From Micropterix aruncella (Eukaryota > Arthropoda > Insecta > Lepidoptera > Micropterigidae): a stretch of 64,000 nt of DNA. Within the stretch, counting starts at the first letter, position 1. Each line of letters opens with the position of its first letter. Below the pieces are notes generated by a model. That model made no database searches and was not told where the DNA came from. It was given only the letters and a program-made list of their open reading frames with translations. Shown piece by piece: positions 1 to 11,200 of this stretch. Both the position numbers and the translations under genes were made by a program. The stretch spans positions 23,027,386 to 23,091,385 of the forward strand of contig OX155973.1 in NCBI GenBank assembly GCA_944548615.1, read 5' to 3'.

Positions 1-235
1 AAAATTATCTAAAACTGCGATTTGCGCATCTCAAATTCTATGGCTTCGAAGGGGGAGTGAATGGGTGGCAAGGTGAACGCTCACATGTGGCAAGACAGCT
101 GTCCTAAACCTACCACAGCCGGTTCGTAAGTCCGGAATCCACTGCTCACCCCCCAGAAGTGTAAAAAAAATAGTATTATGATGGGCCCGACTCCGGTCGG
201 TGAATTCCATGGCAGCTCCGTTTGTATTTATTATT
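1..235 (+). repeat. Interspersed repeat family A, copy 1 (left edge cut)
   Basis: The segment recurs at 34,424-34,620 (+), 35,885-36,120 (+) and 7,783-7,985 (-). Shared landmarks are a GGCTTCGAAGGGGGAGTG block, a GGTTCGTAAGTCC block that resembles a pol III B box, and a common right end reading GGCAGCTCCGTTTGTATTTA followed by an AT-rich tail. Copies share the right end and differ at the left, which is how SINEs or LINE 3' ends behave. No coding potential was seen. Whether it is a SINE or a LINE tail is not decided. Confidence 0.7.
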
Positions 236-404
236 TATTTATATATTTATATTGAGAATGAAACGTCTGAAGAAATTTTGTCTACGGTAGAGTTGTACAT
301 TCAGTATTCTTGGAAGAATAGACAGCACTCTTATACAACATTAACTTATCACCATATTCACGAGAGTTTCCTATAAGTAGCGATTTTATTGAATGAGATT
401 CAAG

Positions 405-545
405 CATTGATTATATAGGGTATTAGATTGCTTAATGTCATACTATGCTTTGGCAGCATCTGCGCCGGCCACATGCAGGTGGCGCTGATAGTATTGCCAG
501 GCGAAACTAATTGCAATTTATTTCACCATTTATAATAACATTATT
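405..545 (+). repeat. Interspersed repeat family B, copy 1
   Basis: The block carries the pair ATTAGATTGCTTAA ... TGGCGCTGATA with short internal inverted matches. Related copies lie at 23,975-24,110, 25,030-25,215 (-) and 50,085-50,230 (-), sharing the 'cgccacctgca' and 'aagcaatctaat' landmarks. It is non-coding and probably a MITE or SINE-like element. Confidence 0.5.
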
Positions 546-1963
546 AACCCGCTCACTCCGTAACATCCATTTCGGGACATTTATGTCGGCCGCCTAATCT
601 CCGTAACATCCGCTACCGGACCAAGCGCTCGCCGCTGCGAAAAATGCAATTTACGATTCGAAACGTAGTACTATATGCTTTCTGAGGGCGCAACGATATG
701 GCCAAAATATCTTTAATTCAAGATTTCCGTGTGGCAATATCGAACAACGATTTAAAAAGTGAGCATAGACGTCAAACGCCTAGTCTCCCGTCGGCAAACG
801 AACGGCCGCGTACGGCTCCGCGAAATTGGTAATAAAAAGTGTGTGTGTGCAGTTTTTGAGTGTTATTTACTGGAGAACAGTGAGTAATATGCATTTTAAG
901 TAGTTTCGGAATGAGGATTAGTCATTTGAGATAGTCCATTTGCTGTTTTTCACGAATTTTTAAAGAAAACACTTCGGCGACAACAAACGGCTTGCGAAAA
1001 AATGGTTGTTATTATTTTGTAATGTTTATGAAATATCCCGATATATTGCGAAATATGACGTAATGTCGCTTTAATTTACTAACAAAATAAGTATTGCTTC
1101 ATTTACATCCTAAGTTATCACATAATTAGGCGTATTTTGAACATTATATCTTGTTTTGTAATATGAATCGCGCAAAGAAACTTGTTTTGATAATTACTAT
1201 GAGAGAATAAAGTGCGATTTTTCGTTTTTCGATGAAATGTGACTCTTTGGAGTATAGTCATTAATTATTAGACATATAATAAGTCTATGATAAGACAATA
1301 TAATTGATAAAATCTAACGAATTTTATATTATGAGCATTCAAAGTTTATGCGCGATTCAAGTTCGGACGCGGAAACTCTCAAAACTTTAGATTTTTCTAT
1401 AATATCAGACAAAGCTCAAAGTTCTGGTGTGATTTCTAAGAAGTGTGATGTAGTAATAAAGTTATTTTGAAAGAATTTCATATAAAAAAATACCATAAGT
1501 AGTCACAAATTAAAAATTATTTTTGTTTTTTTTACGAGAATACATAAAAATTTTCTTGGCTGAATAAATAAATATTTTTGTATGCAAATAAGTAAAAAAA
1601 AATATCGTTTTGGTAAAGCATTTAATAAACAACATAACTGTATTTACAATTTTTGCATATTTTACGTATTTTGTGACAAAAAAATCGAAATGATTTTATA
1701 GGCGAGTTTTTTCAGTTTGCCAATTTTGTAATATTTATTCATTATTATCTTAATTGTTTTACGAGATAAGGTTATAATGTTTTATATGTCAAATTTCAAT
1801 GCGATCATTTTTCTCTTTATCTTTTTTTAATCTTTAATCCGTTTAGTGGTTTATAAGTTATGATCGTTTTTCTCAAGGCCGTTGACTCGCGTCGATTTTT
1901 TGCCCGAATATGTCGCGCGCAAAAGTGATAGGTGAGTTTTTACTTCGCGAGAGGAGGGGTTAA
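545..1963. mobile_element. Possible TTAA-flanked non-autonomous element
   Basis: A TTAA at 545-548 is followed by CCCGCTCACTCC, and a TTAA at 1,960-1,963 is preceded by GCGAGAGGAGGGG, so both ends start TTAACCC(G/C)CTC when read inwards. This fits a piggyBac-type element, but the terminal match is short and imperfect. The interior is AT-rich and contains no credible coding region. Most of this stretch would otherwise be described as featureless. Confidence 0.3.
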
Positions 1964-2128
1964 TTAATGTTTTTTTTTTGTGAAAGACTGATTGATTATA
2001 AAAACCTATTATTTAAGCAACGATAACGTTAAATTATTAGTGCTATCACATTTTTATATACATAGGCTGCTTATATCACAGAAATAATATAGATATATTA
2101 TAATGCCACCCATCAGACTATTTGACCA

Positions 2129-2335
2129 TTAACCCATCAAGCCCCGCGACTTCGATATTGAAGTCAACTGAACGCGTCCAGGAAAAGTGATTTGATTGGG
2201 TTTTTCGTGTCATTCCGTATGCAGTTGTATTTTATTTAAATGCATACGGAATGACACGAAAAACCCAATCAAATCACTTTTCCTGGACGCGTTTGGTTGA
2301 CTTCAATATCGAAATCGCGGGGCTTGAAGGGTTAA
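2129..2335. mobile_element. TTAA-flanked hairpin MITE (piggyBac-like)
   Basis: Two arms of roughly 90 bp form a near-perfect inverted repeat around a spacer of about 17 bp (GTTGTATTTTATTTAAA). The element is bounded by TTAA at 2,129-2,132 and 2,332-2,335, with inward termini TTAACCCATCAAGCCCCGCG and its complement. TTAA duplication is the signature of piggyBac-type transposition. No ORF fits, so it is non-autonomous. Confidence 0.8.
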
Positions 2336-2344
2336 AGTGTGTAA

Positions 2345-2576
2345 TTATGTACTAGCTCCGCCCCGCAGTTTCACCCGCGCGGTGATGGAAAATTGTGATA
2401 ATGATAGAAAACTATATATCTTTATGAATTATAGCCTATGTGTTATTCTGATGTGTAAGCTATATTATTGTAAAGTTTCATCAAAATCCATTCAGTAGTT
2501 TTTGCGTGAAAGAGTAACAATCATCCATACATACATTCTTAAAAACTTTCGCGTTTATAACAGTAGTAGGATTGAA
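2345..2576 (+). repeat. Dispersed LINE-tail-like repeat
   Basis: It starts with ACTAGCTCCGCCCCGCAG, runs through a 'tagcctatgtg' block and TTTTTGCGTGAAAGAGTAAC, and ends with ACTTTCGCGTTTATAACAG and 'tagtaggatt'. This string of landmarks is very common in arthropod genomes, where I recall it as a 3' region of RTE-type LINEs. The class is from memory and was not tested here. A short opposite-strand piece of the same type sits near 46,905-46,945. Confidence 0.55.
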
Positions 2577-2859
2577 ACCTGTATACTAAATTAGACATCT
2601 TTATGTAAATAATATTAAATGAAAAAGCTGATTTTAAAATTTGTTCGTTATTATATTATTTTATAGGTGTTTGGAGCGCCATCTACAGTACGCCGCCTTA
2701 CTATTACACCGCAAAGGTCACCATATCAAACATATTAATAGAGGCTAATCAATTCTCGGAACTATGAGTACGTTTTGTAGTAAAAGACTGGTGACCAAAA
2801 AATATTAGTACGATGTTGAGCAATGTAATACCCTACATAATCAATGGTTTAACACCGCT

Positions 2860-3395
2860 ATAGTCTGTCCGAACGCTCCTGGCATGCGGAGTTATAAAAT
2901 GTGGGAACAAAGTAGCATATATTGCGCACTCTCTTGCACTTACAGGTCTTATGGCGGACGTATAACCCAAATGGCTGAGGTACCTGCTTAACCCTTGGAG
3001 TAAATGGGTATTTTCATGGATGCATCTGTCTCTTTTGCAGGATTTTCGGCGACATCGACTTAAAGTACTATAACTACGAAACTACTACACCAATCATAAA
3101 AAGAACAACTGCACAATGATTGCATTGAAATTTCGAATATAGAATATTGAAATATCATTTTGTAAAACAATTAGACAATTATGAATAAATATGAGAACGT
3201 CAAAGAAGTGAAAAAAACGAGCGACCAGATTTGGTCGACTCGTACTCAACGGATAATTGTTTCGCGACCAGATTTGGTTGACTCATACTCAACGGGTTAA
3301 TACGCCCGCCATAAGACCCGTAAGTGCAAGGAAGCGCGCAATATGCGCTACTCCGTTCCTACGTTTTATGACTCCCCATTCGGACAGAATATAAT
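2860..3395. mobile_element. Foldback element with ~95-bp inverted arms
   Basis: The left arm (about 2,862-2,970, starting GTCTGTCCGAACG) matches the reverse complement of the right arm (about 3,301-3,393, ending CGGACAGA). Shared internal blocks include CTTGCACTTAC and GTCTTATGGCGG. The centre is occupied by the TTAA-flanked element at 2,988-3,300, so this looks like one inverted-repeat element hit by another. Confidence 0.65.
2988..3300. mobile_element. TTAA-flanked element nested in a foldback element
   Basis: It is bounded by TTAA at 2,988-2,991 and 3,297-3,300, with inward ends TTAACCCTTGGAGTA and TTAACCCGTTGAGTA. Its interior (about 3,065-3,215) is shared with the larger elements at 27,469-27,990 and 61,149-61,805, so it is a shortened relative of that family. 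No transposase coding was seen. Confidence 0.65.
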
Positions 3396-3551
3396 GCGCG
3401 AATTGTAATAGAAGATGTATATGTAGTAAGGTTTTGGGGATGGGCAGGCAGTGCTGTGATTATTTCTCCAGTTACAGCTGTGTGAACATCACCGAGTAAC
3501 GTACGCAATGATAATCCTTATAGAACGCTATGTTCCAAAACATATGATTGA

Positions 3552-5256
3552 CTAATCCACTTCTTTTTTCAATGATTTTACTACAGAACTAGAAGTCGAC
3601 TGTTTTTTGGTCGGTTTTACCTTTTTTTCATTCAAACTTCCGCAGAACTCCGTAAAATCGGCGACCGTTCTGATCGATTGCAGTTGCTTGTTAAACTTCT
3701 TGAGGTGGGTGAAAGCGGCCTTGGAGTCGCTCTTCCGCGTGATTGATTTTATCCGATCAATGTTGTTCTGCAAGTGCTCGAGCTCGTCGACGATTTTCCG
3801 CTTGAACTCGGGTTTCTTCGGCGGCGGCGCTTCGGCCTCCGCCGGCTTGGGCTCGTCGAACTTCATCTTCATGCCCCAGAGCAGGCTGTTGTTGGATCCG
3901 TCGTTGTCGTTGTCGTGGTGATCGTCGGCGGGCGGCGGCGAATGCACCGATCCGGCGACGGACGAGTTCGCCGCTTCTTCGTACGTATCCATGTTATCCG
4001 CGTACGCCTCCGGAACGGCCTCTTGTTTCTCTTCTCGAATCGACGAGTCGTTTTTTGCGTCGTTTTGCGACGGCGTCTCCTGCTTCGTATTCCCGGTCGC
4101 GATCTTTACGAACTGCTCCTTATCCTCGTTTGCGATAAACGGTAGGGTCTGCGACACGTGTCCTTTTAAATACACCGCGCAGATATGTAGACAGAACTTA
4201 GCTTCTTGCCCTTCGGGGCAGTCGCAGAACTCGAGATTCTTATCCATGATACTCACGCTGTGCAAGTGTTCAATTTCGGTCGAGGAACCGACGTAAAACA
4301 TCGCTTCGGACAGCGGAATGACGGTCAACTTCTCGGCTTTTTTGAAGTAGCGTCTGAAATTTAATTCCAGCCGCGTTATCCGCTTCCCGGAGTACTTCGT
4401 CAGGCGTCTTTTGTGGTAGCTTTCGAGGACGTTGCATAGGAAATCGACGAGCGACGACGAATTAAACGCCTTGCACCGCTCTAGCACTAGATCTTTGAAG
4501 ATGCGAACTGAAGATTCGACGACGTTTCTAACGCTGTCGTCGCGGTTAAAACAGTTTTGATTGTACGACACGCACCATTCGCCCATGCGCTGCTGCAGCG
4601 CCTTTACCTGCTCTATGAAATTCGGGTAGAAAATCAGCAACTGCTCGTCTTGGCACAGATCCGTCATCAGCTGTTCCGTTTTGTCCGGTTCGAACAAATA
4701 GAGGATGCCTTTGAAGCGGATCATGAGCGAGCGGCGATCCTGTTTCGATATTGAGTTTTTAGCGTTCCAGAGCCACCGCCACAGCGCCTGGCTCACGCTG
4801 AACGGGCTCAGCACGATCTTCGACTCGGGAAACACGGCTTTCAACGCCTCCCGCTCGGCTGCGCAATCCGCAATCATAAATTCAGACGGAAACCCCTTCC
4901 CATTGAAGCCCACATCTCCGAGGGTATCTTTCAGCAGTTTAAACGCCCGCTTGAAGTCTTCCACCGTCAAGAACTTGTGAATCATCACCCCCAGCGGTAT
5001 TGCACCTATCTTGGAACACCCGAAAAAGAACGTGACATATGACGCTCCCCTGTCGCACGTCCCGTTCGAGTCCACGAACACGACGTCCTGCGAGAGAGTG
5101 AAGGAGTGCGCCCGCCGCATCAGCGGCGTTATCACCAGTATGCAGAGAGGATCCTCTAGGAGCTCTATGGTTACGCCGGTCTTTTGCAGCTTGTTGCGCT
5201 TTTCTTTTAAAATTTTAAAGATGTCGAGTTCGGTCTTGTCACCGTAGTCGCTTGCT
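3552..5256 (-). CDS. ZSWIM-like gene, exon 3 (terminal coding exon)
   Basis: The acceptor reads TTTCAG before AGCAAGCGACTACGG. The first base completes an Arg codon begun in exon 2, and translation runs to the stop at 3,552. It encodes residues 223-790: the transposase-like core, the SWIM finger and the C-terminal tail. The open frame extends past the acceptor to 5,429, but that extra part lacks family resemblance and runs into a LINE fragment, so the splice site is preferred. Its GC content and codon use differ sharply from the surrounding AT-rich DNA. Confidence 0.85.
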
Positions 5257-8200
5257 CTGAAATGAGACAAATGACACACTTTAATTGAACAAGCTTTTAG
5301 AAATTCAACTTTTGGACAATACGCCACGGTTTTCCAAGCCGAGGTATTTGCTATATTGGAATGCATAAAACTACAAAGTCGACTTGAGGTAAAAAACAGA
5401 CAAATCCTCATCTGCTCTGATAGCAGCACTGGACGCTCTGGCTAAAGCCACCACAGAATCTTCTGTGGTCTGGGACTGCATGCAGGAGCTCAACAAATTG
5501 GGAAAATCCAACAAAATCACCCTAAAATGGATACCGGGTCACCAAGGCATACCCGGCAACGAAGAGGCCGACAGACTGGCAAAACTGGGCACACTGGAAT
5601 GCCCAGTGGAGCCAGTTGTAGGGGTCCCCTTCGCTACAGGTAAGAAAATCAGGGACTGCTTGGAGCATGAACATCGGGCTTCCTGGAAACAGAGCCAGGG
5701 ATGTAGCCAGGCAAAAGCCATGATGGAGCAACCACTACAAAAGAAAACCAACGCCCTACTTGACATGAGCAAGAAGAACCTTAGAACCACTATCGGTCTC
5801 CTCACTGGACACACGACCCTTAGAGCTCATCTATTCAACCTTGGCTTGACCGAGAGCAAGGACTGCCGAATATGTGGCGAGGAACCTGAAGACAGCATAC
5901 ACATCGTTGGTCGCTGTCCAGGGCTCGCCGCCAAAAGACACAGTTTACTGGGACAAGCCTTTCTCGAACCCAGCGATCTGCCCATTTTGAAGGTCAGTGA
6001 TCTACTTTGACTGGTAAGAAGTACCGGGCTACTAGCTGACCACTGACCTAACCACACAGTGGGTAGTTACAAAAGACCTTACAGATCTAGGTGACATCAA
6101 GGGCTGGAAACAAGCCCCCCACTCTATCTACTACTACTACTTTAGCAATTCAACTTTGTCACTGGACGTCAAGCTTGAAGTGACAAAAAGTGTCCATTTT
6201 TAAGCGCGATCTAGCGGCTTTTTGGAACATTGTAGGAATTGAGTAAGTAAATTGTAGGAAATTTTATCTACTGTTATATGTTGTGTATATAACAGTTTTA
6301 AGCGAAAAACTAAATTAAGTGCAAAAAATACAGTTTATCGCAATTCCTGAAGTTAGCTCGTTTCTCGTTTTTTAACTTGCTTTTATTAGGTCGACCTGTA
6401 TGTAACTAACTATGTAATGGAATCTAAGATAACTAATTTAACCATCTTCCAAGGATCGTAGCGTCATGAAAATTGGCGGCTGTATGTAGTTCTGATGGCA
6501 ATACAATAATATGGTACTGTCGAACTGATCTGATGATGGAGTCGGAAGATATGAACTGGAACTTCATGATGGAACATCGTATCGTAGCTGTGTTTGGACT
6601 TGTTAGAAAAGTCTCGGAATGAACTTTGACCACGATTAGGTTTCAAGGTCTGATGATGAAGCCGGAAGATAGGCACTGGCATTCTATGATGAAATATCGT
6701 ATCATAGCCGTGTTTGCATGATGAAATATCGTATCATAGCATGTGTGCATGACAAGGGTCCTGCAGTTCTTCGGTCATGTTGCCAGGAGAAACCCAGAGA
6801 ATCTGGAGAAAATGCTTTCCGGGGGTCAAATGGAGAGAAGAAGAAGCAGAGGCAGATCACCGGCCAGATGGAACGACCTCAACAAAGAAGTTACAAAAGG
6901 GTCAATACAATCTGCGACCCGCCATGCAGAAGACAGGTCGAAGTGGAGGAGCTTCGTAGGCAAACTGTTGTCTAGTGGCCACGATCCTCAGTAATGAGGG
7001 AACGACGGAGAAGAAGAAGAAGCCGTGTTTGGACTTGTTTATATTTAACCCTAATAACCTAAATATTAAACTAATAATGTTGTGAATAAAACTTATGAAG
7101 AAGATTTTATTACAAACCTCCACAAATTATGAAGTTGGTAGACTTGTCGGCCGGTTGGGTTGATCTGTGCGTCAGCTTGTATCTTGATTATGTTGATATC
7201 ACCGCTACGTTTGATTAGGTTGACTTCGTGGAACGCCTTTGCTTCCGCTGGGGTCATGCCGGCATTGAAATACGACATAAACTCGTCACGAACCTCCTTG
7301 CTAACTCTAAGGTAGCTGTATGTTTCTGCATTGTGGATTTGGTGCGTGTGGTGAAATTGAATCTAAAATCACATATATTTTTTATATAAATGAGAAAAAT
7401 GACCTTTGTAAATATTACAATTATCAAAACAATAGTGTATATTTTCATTTCGGGAACTTCCCGGACAATGGACCCTATTCCCAAAATAACGCATACATTC
7501 CCGAAATGATGTTCATTTGAGGAAACAATAATGAAAATAATTTATAAATGAAATTACTGTATTAAAAATAAAAAAAAATTGGAGTTTGTGCTACAAGCTT
7601 GTTGAATTTTAATAACTCTATTTCTGTCTAATAAATATCTATTAAAGCATAAAAAATAAATTTTAAAATGCATTTTCTGGATTATTTATTATTATTATTA
7701 TTATTATTTGTTTATTCGCTTATTACTAATCAACATTACAGTAAAACCAAGGCATTCAATTAATAAAAAATAAAAAAATACAAACGGAGCTGCCATGGAA
7801 TTCACCGACCGAAATCGGGCCCATCATATATAATTATTACACTTCTGGGAGGTGAACAGTGGATTCAGGACTAACGACCGGCTGTGGTAGGTTTAGGACA
7901 GCTGTCTTGCCACATGTGAGCGTTCACCTTACCACCCATTCACTCCCCCTTCGAAGCCATAGAATTTGAAATGCGGAAATCGCGAAGATCTTTAAAAAGG
8001 TGAAACAAAGATTTTGCTGGCAGGCCACGTGCGCCTACTTCCACCGCATTTGTCCTGTAGACCACTTGCTATTTTCCATAGACCCCCTGCCTGCATAATA
8101 TTGAATTTTCCTAAACTTACTAACTTTAAATGTGTTTTTGGTATCCGTACTGCGCAGTACTGATCACGTACATACGGATTTTGGTAAAGTGGACAGTTGT

Positions 8201-11200
8201 AAGAAATTAAAAACATGTACAGTTTTTAGGTTTTCATTTCTAAGCGTCCACGACCTTAAAGTACAAAGCATTTGAGAAAGCCGCACATAACTGCACATTT
8301 ATGCTGCTTGCTCATTCATGTGACGCGTCTATCCTACTCGCTCGCACGGATACCCATTGAGGTGAAATTTTCTGACATATCTCACTTGCACCTCCCCTCG
8401 TTAGTCATGTGGGTTGGCTTCCCTCAATCGACTAGTGATTCAATTTGAGTTGAGTGTTGGTTTCCTTCCATGATACTTAAGAGGCATGTGTTTGTTTATT
8501 GCTATTATATTTAGTTTAAAATACTATGCTGTTTGTACACACAATCTGTTTTAGAAGTAATACGACATTTACGGATCGCCTAAATGTTTATGATGACCTG
8601 TTTAGATGAGGTCCACTAACATGGAACCCCCATTTACAACTTGTGCACCCCGTTTTTTTCTCGCTACATGGACTCCCTGCAATTTGAAATCGACCCCTTG
8701 GGGTCCATATAGACCACTTTGGGAATCACTGATTTAGTGCATCAAACTGTGATCATTGATCGTCGATTGACTGTTAAGGATATTGCTGAGGCTTGTGGGA
8801 TATCATCTGGACGAGTGCACAAGATCTTACATAAATATTTGGACATGACAAAATTATCCGTGCGCTGGGTGCCGCGTTAACGATTGACCAAAAGCGAATA
8901 CGGACAGACATGTCGCGCGAGTGCTTAGCCTGTATAAAAGAAATCCAGCCAAATTTTTGCGGTGACTGATAACCGTCGATGAAACATGGGTACACCACTA
9001 TACTCCTGAGACCAAACATCAGTCAATGCAGTGGATCGCTGTGGGGGAACCAACTCCAAAGAAGGCAAAGATCGTTCTATCTGCAGGAAAAGTGATGGGA
9101 TAGCCGTGAAATAATTCTTATCGATTACCTTGCAAAGGGTGAAACAATCAATGGGCAGTACTACGTAGCATTGCTGGATAAATTAAAGACCACAATTTAG
9201 AAAAAACATCTGCATTTGGCCAAGAAAAAAATCCAGTTTCACCAGGATAACACTCGGGTTCACAAGTGCATGGTCGCAATGTCAAAATTGAACGAATAGA
9301 AGTTTGAATTGCTTCTGCACGCACCATATTCGCCAGATCTAACTCCCAGCGACTTTTTAATATACAGCGCATATGGTTTTGAAATAAGTGGGATCTAATT
9401 TATTTTTTAAAATTATAAAACGAAATTTTCACGAGTTACATCTAGCGTTGATACACTCTTACCAATAAAATTATCTTATAACCGCGTTAAACCCTTGTTA
9501 TTGTTATACCCGGTATAGCCGAGTTATAACGAAGTTGTAAAATCGTGACCAATAAATCAGTTATAACGCGGTTATAACTACTCCCTGAAACCAAAGACAA
9601 GTCATATTTCTAGCATGGCAACGCCCGCTTGGAAGCAGTGTGGCCAACTGAAGCGGCATGAAATGCACATGAAATGTCACTTTTTGTTGTCAGAAAGCCC
9701 GTGCCCATTGTTTTGTTACGCGAATGCTGATCGAATTTATAGTGGTATTTTGCAGGTCAGCTCTCAGGATATCGATGATTCTTGCGACGTATGGCTTAGT
9801 GAAACGATATTAAGTTTTAAAATTGTAATCATCCAAATCGAACGGGTCGTATCGAAATTTGAAAATTTTTGGTCGCCTATCACGACGCATTTTGATTTAT
9901 TCCAATAAATCCAAATCGATCATATCATCCAAGTCGACAAAATCCATTATTCGGCTAAAACGCAGGATTTCACAGCAGTATAAAAGGCGTCGTAACACGG
10001 CTATTACAACGAAAGCGCACGATTCGCGAACGAGAAGCTCCACTATAAATAGGATAGAAAACGAATTTACCGCGTGAAATTTGTAGGACCCGACGTTTCG
10101 GTGACGTTGCAGCCGCCGTTGTCTAGGGTAGAAACGTCGGGTCCTACAAATTTCACGCGGTAAATTCGTTTTCTATCCTATTTATAATGTCAAACAACCG
10201 CGATAGTCTTCGATTTTATAGAGAAGCTCCACGTCCGCGGCTGTCAGGTGGCTGTCAGTTTGAAACAGCTGTTACGCCGGTCGGCCATTTTTAAGTTAAT
10301 ACTCCGTTAAACCGCTGTTATACCTGGCCTAGGGGTGCAGTGGCGGTCTCTTCATATAAGCCGAAAAGCCGGGCTTGCCTATTCTTCGTAATTAACAATT
10401 AAATAAATTAATAACACAATTCGTAAAAAAAAAAACAATTAAATAAATTAATTTGCTATCTAACGAGTGCTATCTAACGGACGGAGCTCGCTCCACGCGA
10501 CGAAATTCGTTATGGCCGCGGCGTCGATAAAGCAGCGTTCGATTGCAGCTGTGTACCGACGTGTCCTCTCGCTCGCTCGCACATGTGGGCTTTCAATGTG
10601 GCTTTCAAAATCAGTGTACCTCTCGCTCTAACCAGTGGCAAATTACGCAAAACAATTATAAGTATATAGAGGATTTTACTATGGAAACCAAAGCCGTGCT
10701 TGCCCATGAAGGTGACAGCGAACGTGTCAAATGTCGCAACGTGAGACGATGAGCGCGAACTTCACTTGACTGTAGTTAGTGTAGGTTTGTGCGACTGACA
10801 TCACGGTATTTTTTATTGTGTAATTTCAATTCATTTGTGGTTTTTAGTGCCTGATAAACAATGGAGGAAATTGTCCCTTGTGGTGAGTTATGTGTACGAC
10901 TTTTAATCGGCGAAGACAAAGTAAAATCTTTGAGTTTTGAGCAAAAGAAGTTACTAATTTCTGGACCTAAACCTACACCCGATTTGTACACCCGATAAAC
11001 TCATTTTTGAAAAAAGATAGACGCTTCGATTTAGAATATAAATAAGCTAGTTAAAGCTATGTACCTAGCACCTAATTACTTTTTGTTCCCTTTTTTTATA
11101 AAAAAGTCTTACAGCTCATACAAGCAAGGGTCAACTTCTTAACTCGATGTCACTCGCTCAAGCAAATAAAACGGTTTTTCTTAAAGCCACCGGAGGTATT

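Noticed and set aside
3607..5247. Plus-strand open frames opposite the ZSWIM-like exon
   Set aside because: They are antisense shadows of a GC-richer coding exon and show no domain or family resemblance.
5257..5429. Upstream extension of ZSWIM-like exon 3
   Set aside because: The acceptor at 5,257-5,258 gives a phase-correct join to exon 2; the extension runs into LINE sequence.
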